Origin: Burhinus oedicnemus
Lineage: Eukaryota > Chordata > Aves > Charadriiformes > Burhinidae
Assembly: GCA_008921705.1 (NCBI GenBank)
Contig: VFFE01006977.1
Span: 499,311-563,310, forward strand
Direction: 5' to 3'
DNA: 64,000 bases
Within the stretch, counting starts at the first letter, position 1. Each line of letters begins with the position of its first letter. The notes below the pieces were generated by a model that was given only the letters and a program-made list of their open reading frames with translations, was not told where the DNA came from and searched no databases. Position numbers and translations under genes: made by a program. This document shows, in pieces, positions 24,368 through 38,012 of this stretch.

Positions 24368-24482
24368 ACCCTTGTGATGTCAGCTCATTTATAATTAAAC
24401 ACTAGAGAGCTTTATGATCTGTCAGTCAGCAATTATCTAGGAGGTTGTCCTACTTATCCAATTAAATAGGTATACATTGTCA
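24368..24482. promoter_or_regulatory. Possible conserved non-coding element
   Basis: The patch reads CCTTGTGATGTCAGCTCATT, then TATAATTAAACACTAGAGAG, AGTCAGCAATTATCTAGG and TATCCAATTAAATAGG. It has several TAATTA/CAATTA cores, a CRE-like TGATGTCAGC and a TTATCTAGG motif in low-redundancy sequence. Function is inferred from texture, not from alignment. Confidence 0.22.
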
Positions 24483-27400
24483 ACGTACTATATTTTTTCT
24501 TGAATACTTGGCTGGTGCTGAAGCCCTGTACCATTTCATTTAACTTGTGTACACTAAGATCTAGAGCAAAATTTTTCTGAAGTCAAGAAGTGCTATAATA
24601 AAAACAGTAGCTTCAGAGTTGGTATTATCTATGAGTTCTCATGTAAGCTTCACATACAGATTGAATATGGAATTGTTATTGATTACTTTAATGTGGATTA
24701 CTCCTTTAGTTCCCTTTCAAAGTAATATAAATTTTATTATAATTTATCTGACAGCTTGGTTACTGGCAGGAGAATTTTGCTGAAACATGAAGAAGAGTGA
24801 GAAAATAAAAGTAGTACTGTATTGAAAATAATATAAAATAAGGAAGGAGAATGAAGCAGTATAAATTTAAATTTTCCTGTTTCTGAGAAGAAAAAGGCAG
24901 AAGTCTAGGGAGATGTATTGCTCATGTATATAAAATAAAACTTTAGTTTTTGAATTACATCCTAGTAATATCCTGTCCTGCAGCATAGATTCCTTCCCTG
25001 GCTAACTAAAAATTAATTTTTTGTAGTGTAAGATGTTCTTTTGAAAAAAAAACTACAAACACAAAAACCAACAACCCACCTTCTTGTCTAAGACTTGCAA
25101 ATTCTTCTGTCAATAGATCCATAATAACACTACTGAAGAGTTGACATGTTAATAACGTCTCTAAGAACTTATTAAAGACTGAGGACCCTGGTTATGTCCT
25201 GTCACTCCGCTGACCTTATTCAATGTCTTCTATGCTACAGAGTCGAAGTATGAAGAGCATCAGACTTCCAAAACTACAGATCTTGCTTATAAGCTTATAA
25301 ATCATCTCAAATATTCCTTCAGAAGTTTTTAGTTCAAATGTGATTTCACTTAACAACTAAAACAGCTATTTGGTCTACATAGTTTCTAGGAACACCCGAC
25401 TTCACAAGCATCTGAAATGATTAAACAGCTCCCTAACAGCCTTGGGAAAAATTCCTTGAGACTTACCATTAGCTACACATGTGTGTCCTGCAGTACCCTT
25501 GCACTGAGCTCTGATATAATCCAGAATTATGTCTAGCAGACAAGCTCCAGGACTATCTGGAGAATAGAGAAGCTCAGAAACTTAGATGAAGTCAAATGAA
25601 ATTAATTTTAAGCTTGACATCACACCACGTAGTGCCCCTTTTTTCTCCAAAGTCTAGATGAGAATATTTGCCTAGTGAGACTCAGGATGCTAGACTCTAT
25701 ATAGCCTGAGAGATCGAACTACATTGTCCAAATGCAGCAGCTTTCAAATATTCAGACAGAAGAACCTTACTTTTCCTATTGGTTTCCTGGAGTCCCCTTG
25801 AGGGACTAAGTGGCAGCTAATGGAGACTGTGCCGAATCTAAGCTAGATGAATCAGATTATTCTTCACAGTTCTTCCAAAGTACCTACTTTTGTCCATTAA
25901 TCCTATAAAAAATTTAGGCTGATATGTCTGTCAGACAGGATCTAACTTATTTTGGGCTGGACCTACAACTGAGGTAAGGTAATTGCCTGAATTAGACACT
26001 GTAAATGGAGTAGGCTTGATTCTAAAAGCTATTCCAAGATGCTACTGACAAGCTTACGGGCTGCCTCAAAAAAACTCTTGCAGCTGTGGATCTTATATTT
26101 GTGATTCCATCTTGTACATCTAAATGTTTGGGTGAAACTGCTTAGAAAAATGATCTGACTTCTCTTTTCTTCTTGTTTCTTCACATATATTAAGGCAGTC
26201 ACATTTTGCTTGAGCAGACAATAGAGACTGTGTTACAGGAGACAACATACTTTTGTAAGAACATACAATGGAAGAATAATATTTGGAGATGTCAGGTGAC
26301 GGCAAGTTAACCTACACACAGGTGCACCTTTATGCAGGCAGTGTTAGGCTCCACTTCGGTTCATTTTCTGAATTCCATGTCAAATTAACTAAGCCTAACA
26401 ACTGGAAAGTTTTCAAGATGAAAAGCACTTGTCAACATGACTCAGCCAAGGAATATATTTAAAAGCAGAGAACTCAATTACATTTGGAATGTCTGTGCCC
26501 TGCTAAGGCCAGCAATTTTAGGTGTGACAGTAATTTTAATGCTAATGATTTGGAAGTCCTAACTGAGACTCAACTTTTTAATGCTAAGGTAACAGCATTT
26601 AAATAAATACCAGATGAATGCATTAAAACTAAATACCATGCTTAAATATTACTCAAGACAGGAATGTCTAGTAAAAAAGTGAAGATGTGAAACAAAAACA
26701 TGAAGAACCAGCTTAGATTCAGGAAGATTCAAGTCATTTGCAAGGCTTGCATAGAATATGCAAACTTACCTGGTCAACAACATTCGAGCATCTTTACCAT
26801 CTATAAAAATTGATACTGAACTTTACCAATACAAATGTCCCTCAAATCACCATTTTCTTTCACTTGCATATTTCTCTATTGAATAGAAATATATCTTTCA
26901 GTTGATACATCATGAAGCTCAAATGGTGTTTGGAAAATTCTTCTCAAGTACTCAGTGTGGCTCAACTTTGTTCTTAAAGGAGATTTGCCACTGATTTGAA
27001 AGTTGAGCTAACTTTCAAGGCATTTGAAAAGCACTTTCAATGCTCCAAAAAGGCAGGTCATTTTGCAGTCATCTTTATTTTGTTAGCTGTAAAAATTCTG
27101 ATCAGTCAAATGCTAACATCAGAAGCAATACAGGCCAATAACACATATCATCATATTCAATGTGGCCTGTCTACGTACGAGCTGGTTTTGCAAAGGAACC
27201 TCAGCACCAGAAAGGCTAGAACTAATGAAGAAGTTGTATGTTTTAAGCTTGGCAAAAGGAGAAGACACTGGGACACAGGATTCAGTGTAGAACTGGGAGT
27301 GGTATGGAAGAAACCATGGAAAAGAGGAGTGTCTGGCTAACATTGTCTTAGGGTAACATGAAAAATTGACATTTTTGTAAACCTAGCCTGGTAACAGCAT

Positions 27401-28496
27401 CAGAAACATCTCAACCTTGCAAATCATTTCATTAGAGACACTGTGAACTTAGGATTGTGGTCTCTGGCAACATCCTGCACCAAGTAATACTGAATAAACA
27501 TTCTAACAAACATTCATGCTTCTGTCCTAAGATGTGATGGTTGATTTGATACTATTTAGAGCAGAAAAGGTGTAAATGCGTATCAGGCATGCAGAAGGCC
27601 ATCATTATATGCCTCTGAAGTGTTAAGCTGGTAAGGAGAAAGTAGGAAGACAAAGAGAAAATGGAGAGGTCTTACACAAAAGAGTGAATAAAGACTTAGC
27701 TGGGCAACACTATACCCCTCTAACACTAAATTACATGTCACTACAACACCTCCAGCTCTTACAATCCCGTCCCTATTTACTTCTGTGCCTTGACATAATT
27801 TTTCAAAGTTTCCTGCTATATACATAAATCTTTCTAATTTCCTCACCCTCCTATTGCAAAACAGCCATGTCCATTACCTCCCCACTAGCATGCTTTCACC
27901 TACCACCCAAACAAAGGTGCTAACCAGATGAAACCGATGTGGTGTAGGCATACTACGAGAGCTGTGGTCATGCTGTTTGTTTGGCTAGTGGTGGTACACC
28001 TGAATCCATGGGCAGCCAGATCAGTAAATATTATCTGTGTTGAGACTCATCAGCCATCAGCTGCTCGCAAAGGGACAAACAGGACATTGCTCCTCAGAAG
28101 CTCGTTGGCCCAACCAACCTCTGCTGCTCCCAGCTTCGGGGAGTACAATGCGTACCCTGGCAGTAAGTTGCACAACCTTGATATATCCAGTAGAAAGACT
28201 GGTTTCCTCCCCTCTGCTTCTGTTCTTTCCCTTGCTTCTCTCCCACACCATTATCAGTGGTTGGGGGATACTGTTTTGGAAGTTTTGCTTATACTAGCTG
28301 TGGGATCACTCTGAGTGACACTGATAAAAAGTTGATGTTTTTGGCTCTTTTTAAAACTTTGAATCTGGAGCTTACAAAGTATTTTGAATCCTTTAAGGAG
28401 TCAACAGGGAACTCATCATATCCTGATGATATTTTATTTTTATTTGGAAATCTGCTGTTTGTGTTTTCAAATCTGTCTTTAACTGAAATAGCTGTT

Positions 28497-29187
28497 CACA
28501 GAATCACAGGATCACCGGGGTTGGAAGGGACCTCTAGAGATCATCTAGTCCAACGCCCCTGCCAAAGCAGGGTCACCTAGAGCAGGTTGCCCAGGATGGT
28601 GTCCAGGCAGGTTTTAAATGTCTCCAGAGTTGGAGACTCCACCACCTCTCTGGGCAACCTGTTCCAGTGCTCTGACACCCTCAAAGGAAAGAAGTTCCTC
28701 CTATGTTCCTGTTTGTGCCCATTACCTCTTGTCCTATCACTGGGCACCACTGAAAAAAGACTGTTGCCATCCTCTCAGCACCCTCTCTTTAAGTATTTAT
28801 AAGCATTGATGAGATCCCCCCTCAGCCTTCTCTTCTCCAGACTAAAAAGACCTAAGTCCCTCAGCCTTTCCTCATAAGAAAGATGTTCCAGTCCCCTCAT
28901 CATCTTTGTAGCCCTCTGCCTGTACCCTCTCCAGCAGTTCCCTGTCCTTCTTGAACTGGGGAGCCCAAAACTGGACACAGTACTCCAGGTGCAGCCTCAC
29001 CATGGCAGAGTAGAGGGGGAGGAGAACCTCCCGCAACCTGCTGGCCACACACCTCTTGATGCACCCCAGGATGCCATTGGCCTTCTTGGCCACAAGGGCA
29101 CATTGGTGGCTCATGGTCATCCTGTTGTCCACCAGGACTCCCAGGTCCCTTTCCACAGAGCTGCTTTCCAGCAGGTCAGCCCCTAAC
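28497..29187 (-). mobile_element. CR1 LINE, 5'-truncated 3' fragment (about 690 bp)
   Basis: This is the longest CR1 copy. Its 3' tail lies at the low-coordinate end (CACAGAATCACAGGATCACC, then GGGTTGGAAGGGACCTCTAG). Reading the minus strand from about 29187 downward gives the C-terminal part of the reverse-transcriptase [43 protein letters not shown], then [13 protein letters not shown] and ELLERVQ. Near 28915-28922 the frame shifts by one base (CAGGCAGAGGG where an uninterrupted RRATKM frame is expected). The ORF then continues as [20 protein letters not shown] and [20 protein letters not shown] before a stop near 28775. The remaining ORF end is broken. The copy is inactive. The 5' boundary is set where ORF similarity stops, so it is uncertain by some tens of bases. 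Confidence 0.95.
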
Positions 29188-31084
29188 CTGATTCCTAACC
29201 TTAGTTCAGATTCTATCACTTCGGATTTTGTCAACACAGCTAGGTATAATCTGTTTTTCGTTCTCACTGAACATGTTCAGGCAATGCTGTAGCTACACAG
29301 ATATATAACTAAAGGGGAGTATTTACATACTGAGGGATTCTTTCTTAACCTGATTGTTTCAGTACAGCTTGACAGTGATACAGCACCTGAGCAGAAAAAT
29401 AATTCTGTATTTGTGATCAACAGCAAATCCAGTAGGTATACTATTGGTAGAGATGTTTTGTTATTTAGTGGTGTATTTTAGCCTAAAGGCTTGAGGAGTT
29501 TTTTTACAAAAATATATAATTTTTCAGGATACTTTAGTAAAAGTAGAATTTTGTTCAGGTAGTTTAATAGGTAGCAACTCCAGAGAGACAAAAGCAATAA
29601 TAGTCTGGATGGCTCACATCACCACCAGAAACTAAATGACATGATTTATCATCACTTTACTTCGTTTTACACTTTTGCATCTTCAAGGTTTAGCGAATTG
29701 CACTGGCACATTGAAGTGATGAATAATGTACCATATTCCTCTCTGAGCAAAAGAAAAACCCTGTGAAAATATTCCAAAGCATTGCTTCGCAATCTGGGGA
29801 GTGAAGCGGGGCAGATCGCAATGTGAATTAAGTGTTGATAACAGTTTTCTTCCTGTGGCCAAATAATAATTCAGAACCTGATAATTTTAAGTAGCATGTG
29901 GTTAACTTCTCAATATGTAAAAAAAGATAATCTTTTTTCCAAACTTTTGCTAAGTCCAATGAAGCAGTCTCTGTGAAATAGGTGCTCTAAAGCTTAAACC
30001 AAATTTCTTTCAACCTTTTTCTACAATAACAACCTTTTTCAACAACCTTCTCACAAATTATTTTCTTAAGTTAAATACATTCTTTACGCTGTCTTTTCTA
30101 GAGAAACAGAATGCTAGAAGTATCATTTTTTAATTTAACAGACAGGTCTCTGATGTCAAATTCTCTTTCTGATATCTACATAAGTGGTAGAAGTGGTATA
30201 CAAAATACTTATTTCTATACTCTTGAATAATTATCAGTACATTAGAAATCTCATCTATTTCTAGAATGAAAGCTAGAATGAAACTTATGCTCATCAAACA
30301 GTAATGTTTACATGAACATTTGGCCCTTTTCTGCAGTTTTAGTCATTATCACTGTGTTCATTCTAAACATGTAGGATGAAATATTATTATCAATGGCTAG
30401 ACTGTTGTCAGATTTGAATTCACCTTCGTACTTGATGTCTTTTGATTCATTGAGATAATTTTGAAAAGAGCCTTTTCTTTTATCTCACTTCTGCTGTTTA
30501 ACATGCATTACAACATTGACTCTTTTCCTGATTGTTTTTGAGTACTGACCATTTTCCCTCAGTTTTATACCAAGTCCACTTGTAATAGTTGCTATACAGT
30601 TAAGAATCTGAAGAAAATACAAGCATGTAATTAATTTTCAAATTAGTGTTCGTATGTACAAGCTGGAATAATGCAATAGCTACATGACAGTTGTTACGAA
30701 TGGTTTGACAGCTAAATAAAGTAAGGGATTTTTTTAAGTGTTATTAAGTAATCAAGGAAGTCTTCCAGCAGTATTCTATGCAAACAAGGACTGTATTAAT
30801 CTAATTCTGTACTTCCTGCAGCTTCTAATAAGGTCTTGTTTTTATTTACCTTCAAGGAGATTGAAAGCACAGTTAAATTATTTTAAGAGAGACATAATGT
30901 GAAATTTGTCCAATTCTTTCTGTTATTCTACAAGTTTTTAGATTGATGCATAAGAATGTACCATATACTCTCCCACAGATGGCAGAACTCATCAAAACGG
31001 ATACTGATTAATGTCATGCTGAATCCTCATACAAGTTGACAGAAACAGATGAGTCCTCTCAACCGACCATGAAAGTGCATTTGC

Positions 31085-31255
31085 TCGTGCCGTATGTATT
31101 AGTCACAGTGTATAAATTAATGAATATTTATCCAGACAGACCAGATTTGGGGTTGCTCTAACTATTATTGAAAGTCCATTGTCATGGACTTCAAGTGCTT
31201 AATGTACTGCTTATGGGAAACATATATATGTAATTAATAGGAAAATAAATGCACA
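31085..31255. promoter_or_regulatory. Possible conserved non-coding element
   Basis: The sequence includes TATAAATTAATGAATATTTA, CCAGACAGACCAGATTTGGG and ATATATGTAATTAATAGG. It has several homeodomain-like cores and a perfect small hairpin at 31172-31191. The assignment rests on appearance only. Confidence 0.22.
31172..31191. repeat. Perfect 8-bp hairpin
   Basis: AAGTCCAT and ATGGACTT are exact reverse complements separated by TGTC. It lies within a stretch that may be regulatory. Confidence 0.75.
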
Positions 31256-31935
31256 AATCAGTGCCTCTCACCATGTTCCCTCTCATCTATCTGCTCAGTG
31301 ATGTGCCCCGTGTCATCTCTCACCCTTTTCTGTACTCCTCTCTAGACCTGTTCTTGCTCCCTCTCCCAGTCATTTTGAAAGATCAACCTGTTTTGTGAGG
31401 CAGAAGGTACAGGATTACAGCACAAGTCTGTTTACTTGGAGTTCTTTCCCCCTTGGTTTTCCTATGTTTTTGCACTAGATTTCAAGCATTTTGGACCAGA
31501 AAATGTCCCGATATCTGTATCTTACTCAATTTCAGCAGCATCTTTGACAACTATGAAACAGTAAATCTAATGAACCTGCCATAAAAGACATAAAATGAGA
31601 TGGAGAGAAAGCCTGAATGTACTCTGTATTATACATTATATACAGGAGGTCTAGCAGGTCACCTAAGTCTGATATAATATTTCTTACTGGCTGGATGTAG
31701 GTCTTCACAGTCAACAGTAATCAGTGAAATTAAGCAGGTGGAAAAAAAAAGGCAATCTAGACACAACCTTCACTGTTTGAGGAGCAAAGTCACTGTTGGA
31801 AAAGTAAGTTCCATGGATTTAGTTCTGTGTTTTTTAACAGAGGATTAATCACTTATTTTAGCATTAAGAAACCAAAAATTGTTGCTAATTCTAAATGGCA
31901 GCTTTTTAGCCCTGCTTTGCTGAGGTGGGACATTT

Positions 31936-31956
31936 GGGGTGGGGCGGGGCGGGGGG
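31936..31956 (+). other. G-quadruplex motif, four G4 runs
   Basis: Four consecutive G-runs of at least four bases are separated by single bases (GGGG-T-GGGG-C-GGGG-C-GGGGGG). One-base loops and four-base runs make this a very stable quadruplex type. It stands alone in AT-rich sequence and is not next to any gene start that I can see. Confidence 0.85.
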
Positions 31957-34900
31957 ACAGGGAGGAAGAAAGTATGATTCATTGATAAAAAGTTAAGCAC
32001 AGAAAAAGGACAAAGATAAATAAAAGTAAAATCATTACTAGCTTCATGCAGTGAATCTGACTTTTGAAAAGTGCACTGAACACAGCAGAAGCTGAGCAAT
32101 CATCTCAACAGAGTAGGACCATTTGCCCATTTGCAAGTGTTTGTGAAATAATTTCCCAAATCCTGAGTTTTAGTGCATTTTTGTGTATGGGATTTTCTCC
32201 AGAATGTTTCCTGAGTTAAGGTATTACTGGTCTTCACAGACAGTTGTGCTATATGGAATACTCTAACTCAATCCAGCAAAGACGACACACTTCATGATCG
32301 GTCTAATGAACAATAAAACTAGATATTTGAGGCAGCTTTATCTCATTAATATAGAAAAGTTTTCATCTCATTCTCTTCCACGCTGTCTATCTTTGACATC
32401 AGGACTGAGCTGGCAAGCATGGTTACTTAGGCTTTCCATCAGACTAGTCTTAATCTCCTGCCGTATAATCAAAATCTTAGGCATCCACATTACCTGCTTC
32501 TTCCTGTTAGAAGTAATGTGAAAATAATTCTGCCTGAAGAGCTGTTTTAGGAAATAGAGGTTTAATTGACACCATCATCAAAAGCCCTTTACAGAAGTGT
32601 TCATAAAGAGAGTGCACATGTGCTGCCGTACACTAATCACAAGGACATACAAAGAATTTTAAATATTGCTGCCTTTGTTGTTTTCAACGCAATCTCCTTT
32701 TCTTACTTCCCACCCTTCCCCCTAGAAGACTGAAAATATTGTAGCCTGCTCTACATCAAAAGCCAAAAAATATTCCAGCACTGCAGTTAGCTGAACCACA
32801 CACTATCTTTCCTCCTTCTTACTGTAATTTACTCTTGAGGAGCAATTTTTTTGCCTCCCACATTAAAATACCCCTGCCAGGATGACAGTATTTAGCAAGA
32901 CTAATCCATAGTGTGATAAACTAAACTATATCAAGCCACAACCTACCCAGAGAGGCCTGAAATATAAAATTTAGTTCAAACATCATTCCAATATAAAAAT
33001 GTTGTTAGAAAGGCACAGGAAGAAACCACCAAAAATTTACCAGAAAGGTAATGGAAGAAGATACTGCTTCAATTTTTTTAGGCAATCCTCTTATAATCTT
33101 ACAGCTACCAGTTTCACTGAAATACATTATAGATGAATCATCTGAGACATATATCTCACCAGATTTGTCACAGCAATAAAATCCTGCTCTAAAGAACATG
33201 CCCTGAGAAAACACAGGGTACAGCCCTGTCAGTCTTACTGAGTAATAACTTCTCCATCAGCAATCAATTATTAGGCTATTATTAGTGACAAAAATTGGTG
33301 AGATGTGCTACAAACTAGAGAGCTGAGTGACTTTGCTCAGGTGAAATTGCAGCCTCAGAGGTCAGCAGATAATATTCATTTTTCCCTGCCCCAGGCTTTC
33401 AGCCTTCATATTTTCCCATCTTTCCCTCGGGAGTCAGGAGAAATGGTGAATGCAGATAACAATTCCTTGCACTGCCCATGGAAATAAATCATCCCTTCCC
33501 ACGTGGATGGTGGAAGCCTAATTATCTACTGCTCAGTTAAAACAAAGACACTCGCTGCATAGACAGCGGGGGCGGGTGACACCAGGAGAAAGGCAACTGT
33601 ACTGTGTTGTATTTATTTCTGCCTTACTCATTCCAGTTGAATATGGAATTGCTCTAGATTTTTTGCAACTTTTTGTTTTGGCAAACATTGCTATAATCAA
33701 AGGCTTATATCCTTTTTCCCTCTGACGACATCCCATTTTTGTACAGCCAGGAGTCACGTAACACAGGTATTGAACACATCTTTTCCTTCTACTCCATTGT
33801 TATGCAACCTGAAATACTCACAGGTGACTGCTCTGAAGATGCGTGTCACTTCCCAAAGCTCCCATCAGGCCACACAAACTTACAGTACAACTTTTAATAT
33901 TTGCACAGTTGAGTCAAAACAGTCTGCCTGGTATGACCGGTGGTTGACTGCTGCTGCCAATGTCATGGCAAAAAGGGAAAGAAAGAAACCATCCAAAGTG
34001 TAAGCAAATATTGGAGCACAAATGAAACACAAAAAAAGACTTAATTCAGCTATTTAAAAAAAATTTGATTCTTACATTAGATTCTCAAATGAACCTGACT
34101 GCCCACTTCTAACAGAGTTCCTAACCTGTTTATGTTCCAGCCTGAATGAGTTAATTATCAAAAACTTTCTAAACATTGCATTCCATAGATAGATTATGGC
34201 AGGAATGAGCTTAGCACTCCGGAACACAGACAGGACATTGGCTCACTGATACACGAGTGATCACGATGCTTTGTCACACCATGCAAGGCTTTGTAAGTTC
34301 TCTCTGATTGTATTAAATACATACACTTAATGAATAAAAAAAGTGACATGTCAACACGAACTCTCAAATATATCTTTTTTTAAAAGGAGGTAACTGTGGT
34401 GTAAACTTTATACCCCTCCTGGACCATCGAAGGTTATGGTGTCATTTTCAGTGGAATCCAAATTTCACTTGGTTAAACCTTTACAAGAAAGAATTACTTG
34501 TTGTGTGAGACAGTAATACCAACGTCTGTGTGTAATCCTCTGAGAATGCCAAATTCCAGGACAAATCTATGTTTTTGCTACCTGAATCACTGGTGGTGGC
34601 AAACCACATCTTAAATAAACCTTGCATTAGGACTTTAAAAATGTGAACCGCAAGCAATAAATTAAACAAATGCAGAGAGATGATCCCCAGGGGATTCCTG
34701 ACACACCACAGGCTCTGAGAGCTCTGAAATGGGTAGAAGGTTATCAAAAGAAAGACAAGTCCAGCTTATTACAGTATTGGAATATAACACAAAGAGCTTT
34801 CTTTTCAAATAAATGATATATACTTATGAAGAGTGTAAAAACCTTTTGAAGCTACAGAAAGAGATGAGAGTATGAAAATAAAACCTCCTGCATTTATCAT

Positions 34901-36435
34901 TAACAAGCAAAAACTATGCAGCCGATTCTGGTCACAATTACACGCGTGACTAACTTTAATCAGACCCTTAAGTCAAGAACAAACACTGAGCGTGAGGACC
35001 GTAACAATCGTATTTAGAGTAAAAATGACATTCTCTCTTGGCCTCTTCCAATGGAGCAGGTCATGGCAATGCAGGTGGCACAAAGCACCTCCTGGCAACT
35101 CCTGGCACTTCCAAGTATCCAGTCAGCAATCTGTTTTTTTACTTCATACAGATGTTTCTGAGGACTCCTAGATATATGTTGAACACTTTGACCTCTCTGA
35201 AACAGCAGCATTCATATGTAAAATAGAAAGATTTAACTTACTGGTGGCAAAGACCCTATCAAATTCAGTGGGGCTATGACTGCATCTCAGTATTTCAGCA
35301 AAACCAAACATACTGAAGTTAAGGGAAAGCATCTCTTTCCTTCAATTTAAATGTAAGCCTGATTCTGACAGTCACTCACTCAATTTTATCCATCGAGCAG
35401 GAAGTATCAAGCAAGCAAAAGTCAAATTTCAATTTAATTAAAAAGAAAAGACAGTAACAGCAACATCAAATGTACAAAACTAGACTTATACAAATGAAAC
35501 TGAGATTTTTTGACATGCAGAATAACTAGTAAGTCAGAGTCACAGTGCTTGTTGTAAACACGTATTTCTCTACAGAAAAGGCAAGGAAATAATACCTGTT
35601 ATTTCTCAGTCAACTGAATGAAAAGTATTTCTTAACACTTGCTTCTCAGAATTGTGAAGCATGTCCTCTGTAATGACATTTTATGGTTGTCTCTACTCAT
35701 TCTCAGGAGAATCCAGCATATTTGCATCCATAATAAGGTTTTTCCTGTATTTAAGATGCTTTCCCCCAAACCACTTTTGTAATTGTACATACCCTCAACA
35801 GTATGTACGCACTCAATAGCAAAGAAATTATAAACAGTATACAGCAGCCAGAAGAGATTACATTTTGAAACATACAGAATAACTTAAAAAAATTTTGAGT
35901 CTTATCCAGTAAAGCCTTTCTCCGAGGAAACCCATGTGTGAATGAGGACCATAAAAATAGATCCTTTATTAGTAAGAAAGAACAGACAGACAGAAAAAAA
36001 GGTTTTGTTTTTTTACCTCTTTAAATAAAAACAATTTTGATAAACCAAAGGAGAAAGATAGATTTTTACTTGTAGAAACAAAGTAATAGTTGCAACCTGT
36101 ACTAGAAAAGGAAGCTTTTTGCCGATTTACTTTAGTTTTAGTTATAGAGACTCCAGCACTGGTCTGTTTCCACCGTACTCTGTGACTACAGATTGTACAA
36201 GCTACACAAATTATTCTGTATTTAATGATTAGGTTTAATTTATAAAATTATGTTAAACAAATTTGTCTTCTTCAGTAGGTACTATCTTCTCTCAAATAGG
36301 TTCCAATACTTTTAAAGTGAAATTATTATAGAAACATCGAATTATTTATAGGATTCAGGCTGGCAGGCCATACACTTAAGCCTCTATATTGAATGCATAT
36401 TCTACATAGCTAATAGTGTTATTCATATGCAGTCC

Positions 36436-36560
36436 CCTGAGAGATTTGGGTAATGCATCAATAAGCGTAATTTTTAACCGTGGATTGAGATTGCTCTTAT
36501 TAATTTTTCTCCTCTGAGTATGAAATGCAAATTGTGAAAAGTAGAATTTGCATCTTAACT
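36436..36560. promoter_or_regulatory. Possible conserved non-coding element with octamer site
   Basis: The patch contains GGGTAATGCATCAATAAGCG, a CTTATTAATTTTTCTCC stretch, and GAAATGCAAATTG, which includes the perfect POU octamer ATGCAAAT on the plus strand near 36524. A GGATTGAGATTGC motif lies between them. This combination suggests an enhancer, but it was judged by eye. Confidence 0.25.
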
Positions 36561-37839
36561 TGACTTATATATTATCTCTACTTTGCACCTTAGGAAATTG
36601 CCAGATATTCAGTTACAGTTAAAGCTTCACCAATACCATCACTGTTACTGGAATCAGAATAATTTTATTTTACTTCCTGACTCAATCATGTTTTGAACTA
36701 TAAGAACCACCCTTTGTCACATTTTAAAAATGTAAATTGCAAGCCATGGTTTAACTGTTATCAACTTTAAGTAACATCTGTCTGCCTAAAGAAGCATTTG
36801 CTTTCATTGGGTATCTCAGATTTGAAAAACAACTTGCTAGAGAGCTGGATAAACCTGAATCTTGGCAGTTCACTGACCAACTAATTATTCTGAATTTCTA
36901 CTTTATCCTAAAGAACATCTTTATCTCAGCAAATAATTAAACCGTTCATTTAGCAAACCTTGTTCTGCAAATCCTAGTTCAGTTTTTTTGCTGATCTCAT
37001 GTCTATACTACTTTCACTACGCTTAATATTATCCGAAGCACATTTCCAAGTTTCATTAAAAATGTTGATTTAGTCCTTGAATAAACTGTCACTGTAATAC
37101 TAGATGTCTATATAGATAAATACAATTCAACTTCTCTTCCTGCCACTGCACCCACACACAAAGCATGAGAAAGGCAGTACTCCTTTTGCTCTAATTTCTA
37201 TGTTAAACAGATTTTTATTTGCATTCTTCTCAGTATTCTTGGTCATATCTAAGAAGATATTTTCATTCCAAAGAACTAGAGAATTGCTACATAACTAGCC
37301 TCAACATCCATAAATCTAAAATATTTGCGGAAATAGAACCCTTTCATTTTTCATGACTCAGTATTTACTTTAGATTCTCTTAACTTTAAGCATAAATGGT
37401 ACTTTCTCACCATACTTTAAAATCTTAGCAGAAATATATAAAAGTTAAGATATAATTCCTATTGTGATAACAATGACTGTGTTTTAAAACCCTGTATTTA
37501 AAAAAAAAATCTGAAAGCCAAAAAGAAAAGGAAAACTTGGATGCTCTCCTTCAGTAAAGAGGTATTTTTTCTTCTGATTTAGGATCTTTTATCAACCGAC
37601 TTACAATGCAACAATATAAAGACAGCATTTAGCTCGTCATGTTTGGTTTGCAACTGCCCTTTCATTGCCTGGCAAACGTGAAACAAGCACCGATACTGTC
37701 AGCACAACTTGCAAATGGAAAATAATTCCAAATAAGCTTTAGTTTGTTAAAGCTAGAACTGTGGAGTACGATTTTATGTGATAGCACATTAAAGGATTTA
37801 CATTACGAGTAAAGAATCAAATCTTTCTGCAGGTCTGTG

Positions 37840-37930
37840 CAGGAGAGCTCAGAAATAAGAATTCATTTGTGCATTTGCAAATGTGATCACAATCTGTCAT
37901 TTGATCCTGCTGCCAAACAGAAAAGCATGA
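37840..37930. promoter_or_regulatory. Possible conserved non-coding element
   Basis: The segment includes the perfect palindrome CATTTGCAAATG (37872-37883), immediately overlapping GTGATCAC, then AATCTGTCATTTGATCC. The palindrome holds half of a POU octamer on each strand. The sequence is non-repetitive. Function is inferred only. Confidence 0.22.
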
Positions 37931-38012
37931 CATGCTTTCAAGGGCTGTACATCTTCCATATTTGTGATGGAGCACTTCCAAAGGTGAAGGAATTTAGAGG
38001 TTAACTTCCTCC

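Larger units (their letters stand above)
19111..28496. other. Long non-coding stretch
   Basis: No exon, RNA gene or classifiable repeat is supported over about 9.4 kb. Small open frames at 19633-19888 lie in a local GC-richer patch but lack family resemblance. Frames at 28037-28314 next to the CR1 copy include a hydrophobic run but have no supporting signal. Two patches suspected of regulatory function are listed separately (20436-20700 and 24368-24482). Confidence 0.55.

Noticed and set aside
27928..28314. 128-codon plus-strand frame with a hydrophobic run near its start
   Set aside because: It mimics a signal peptide, but the rest has no domain and it lies in non-coding DNA beside a CR1 copy.
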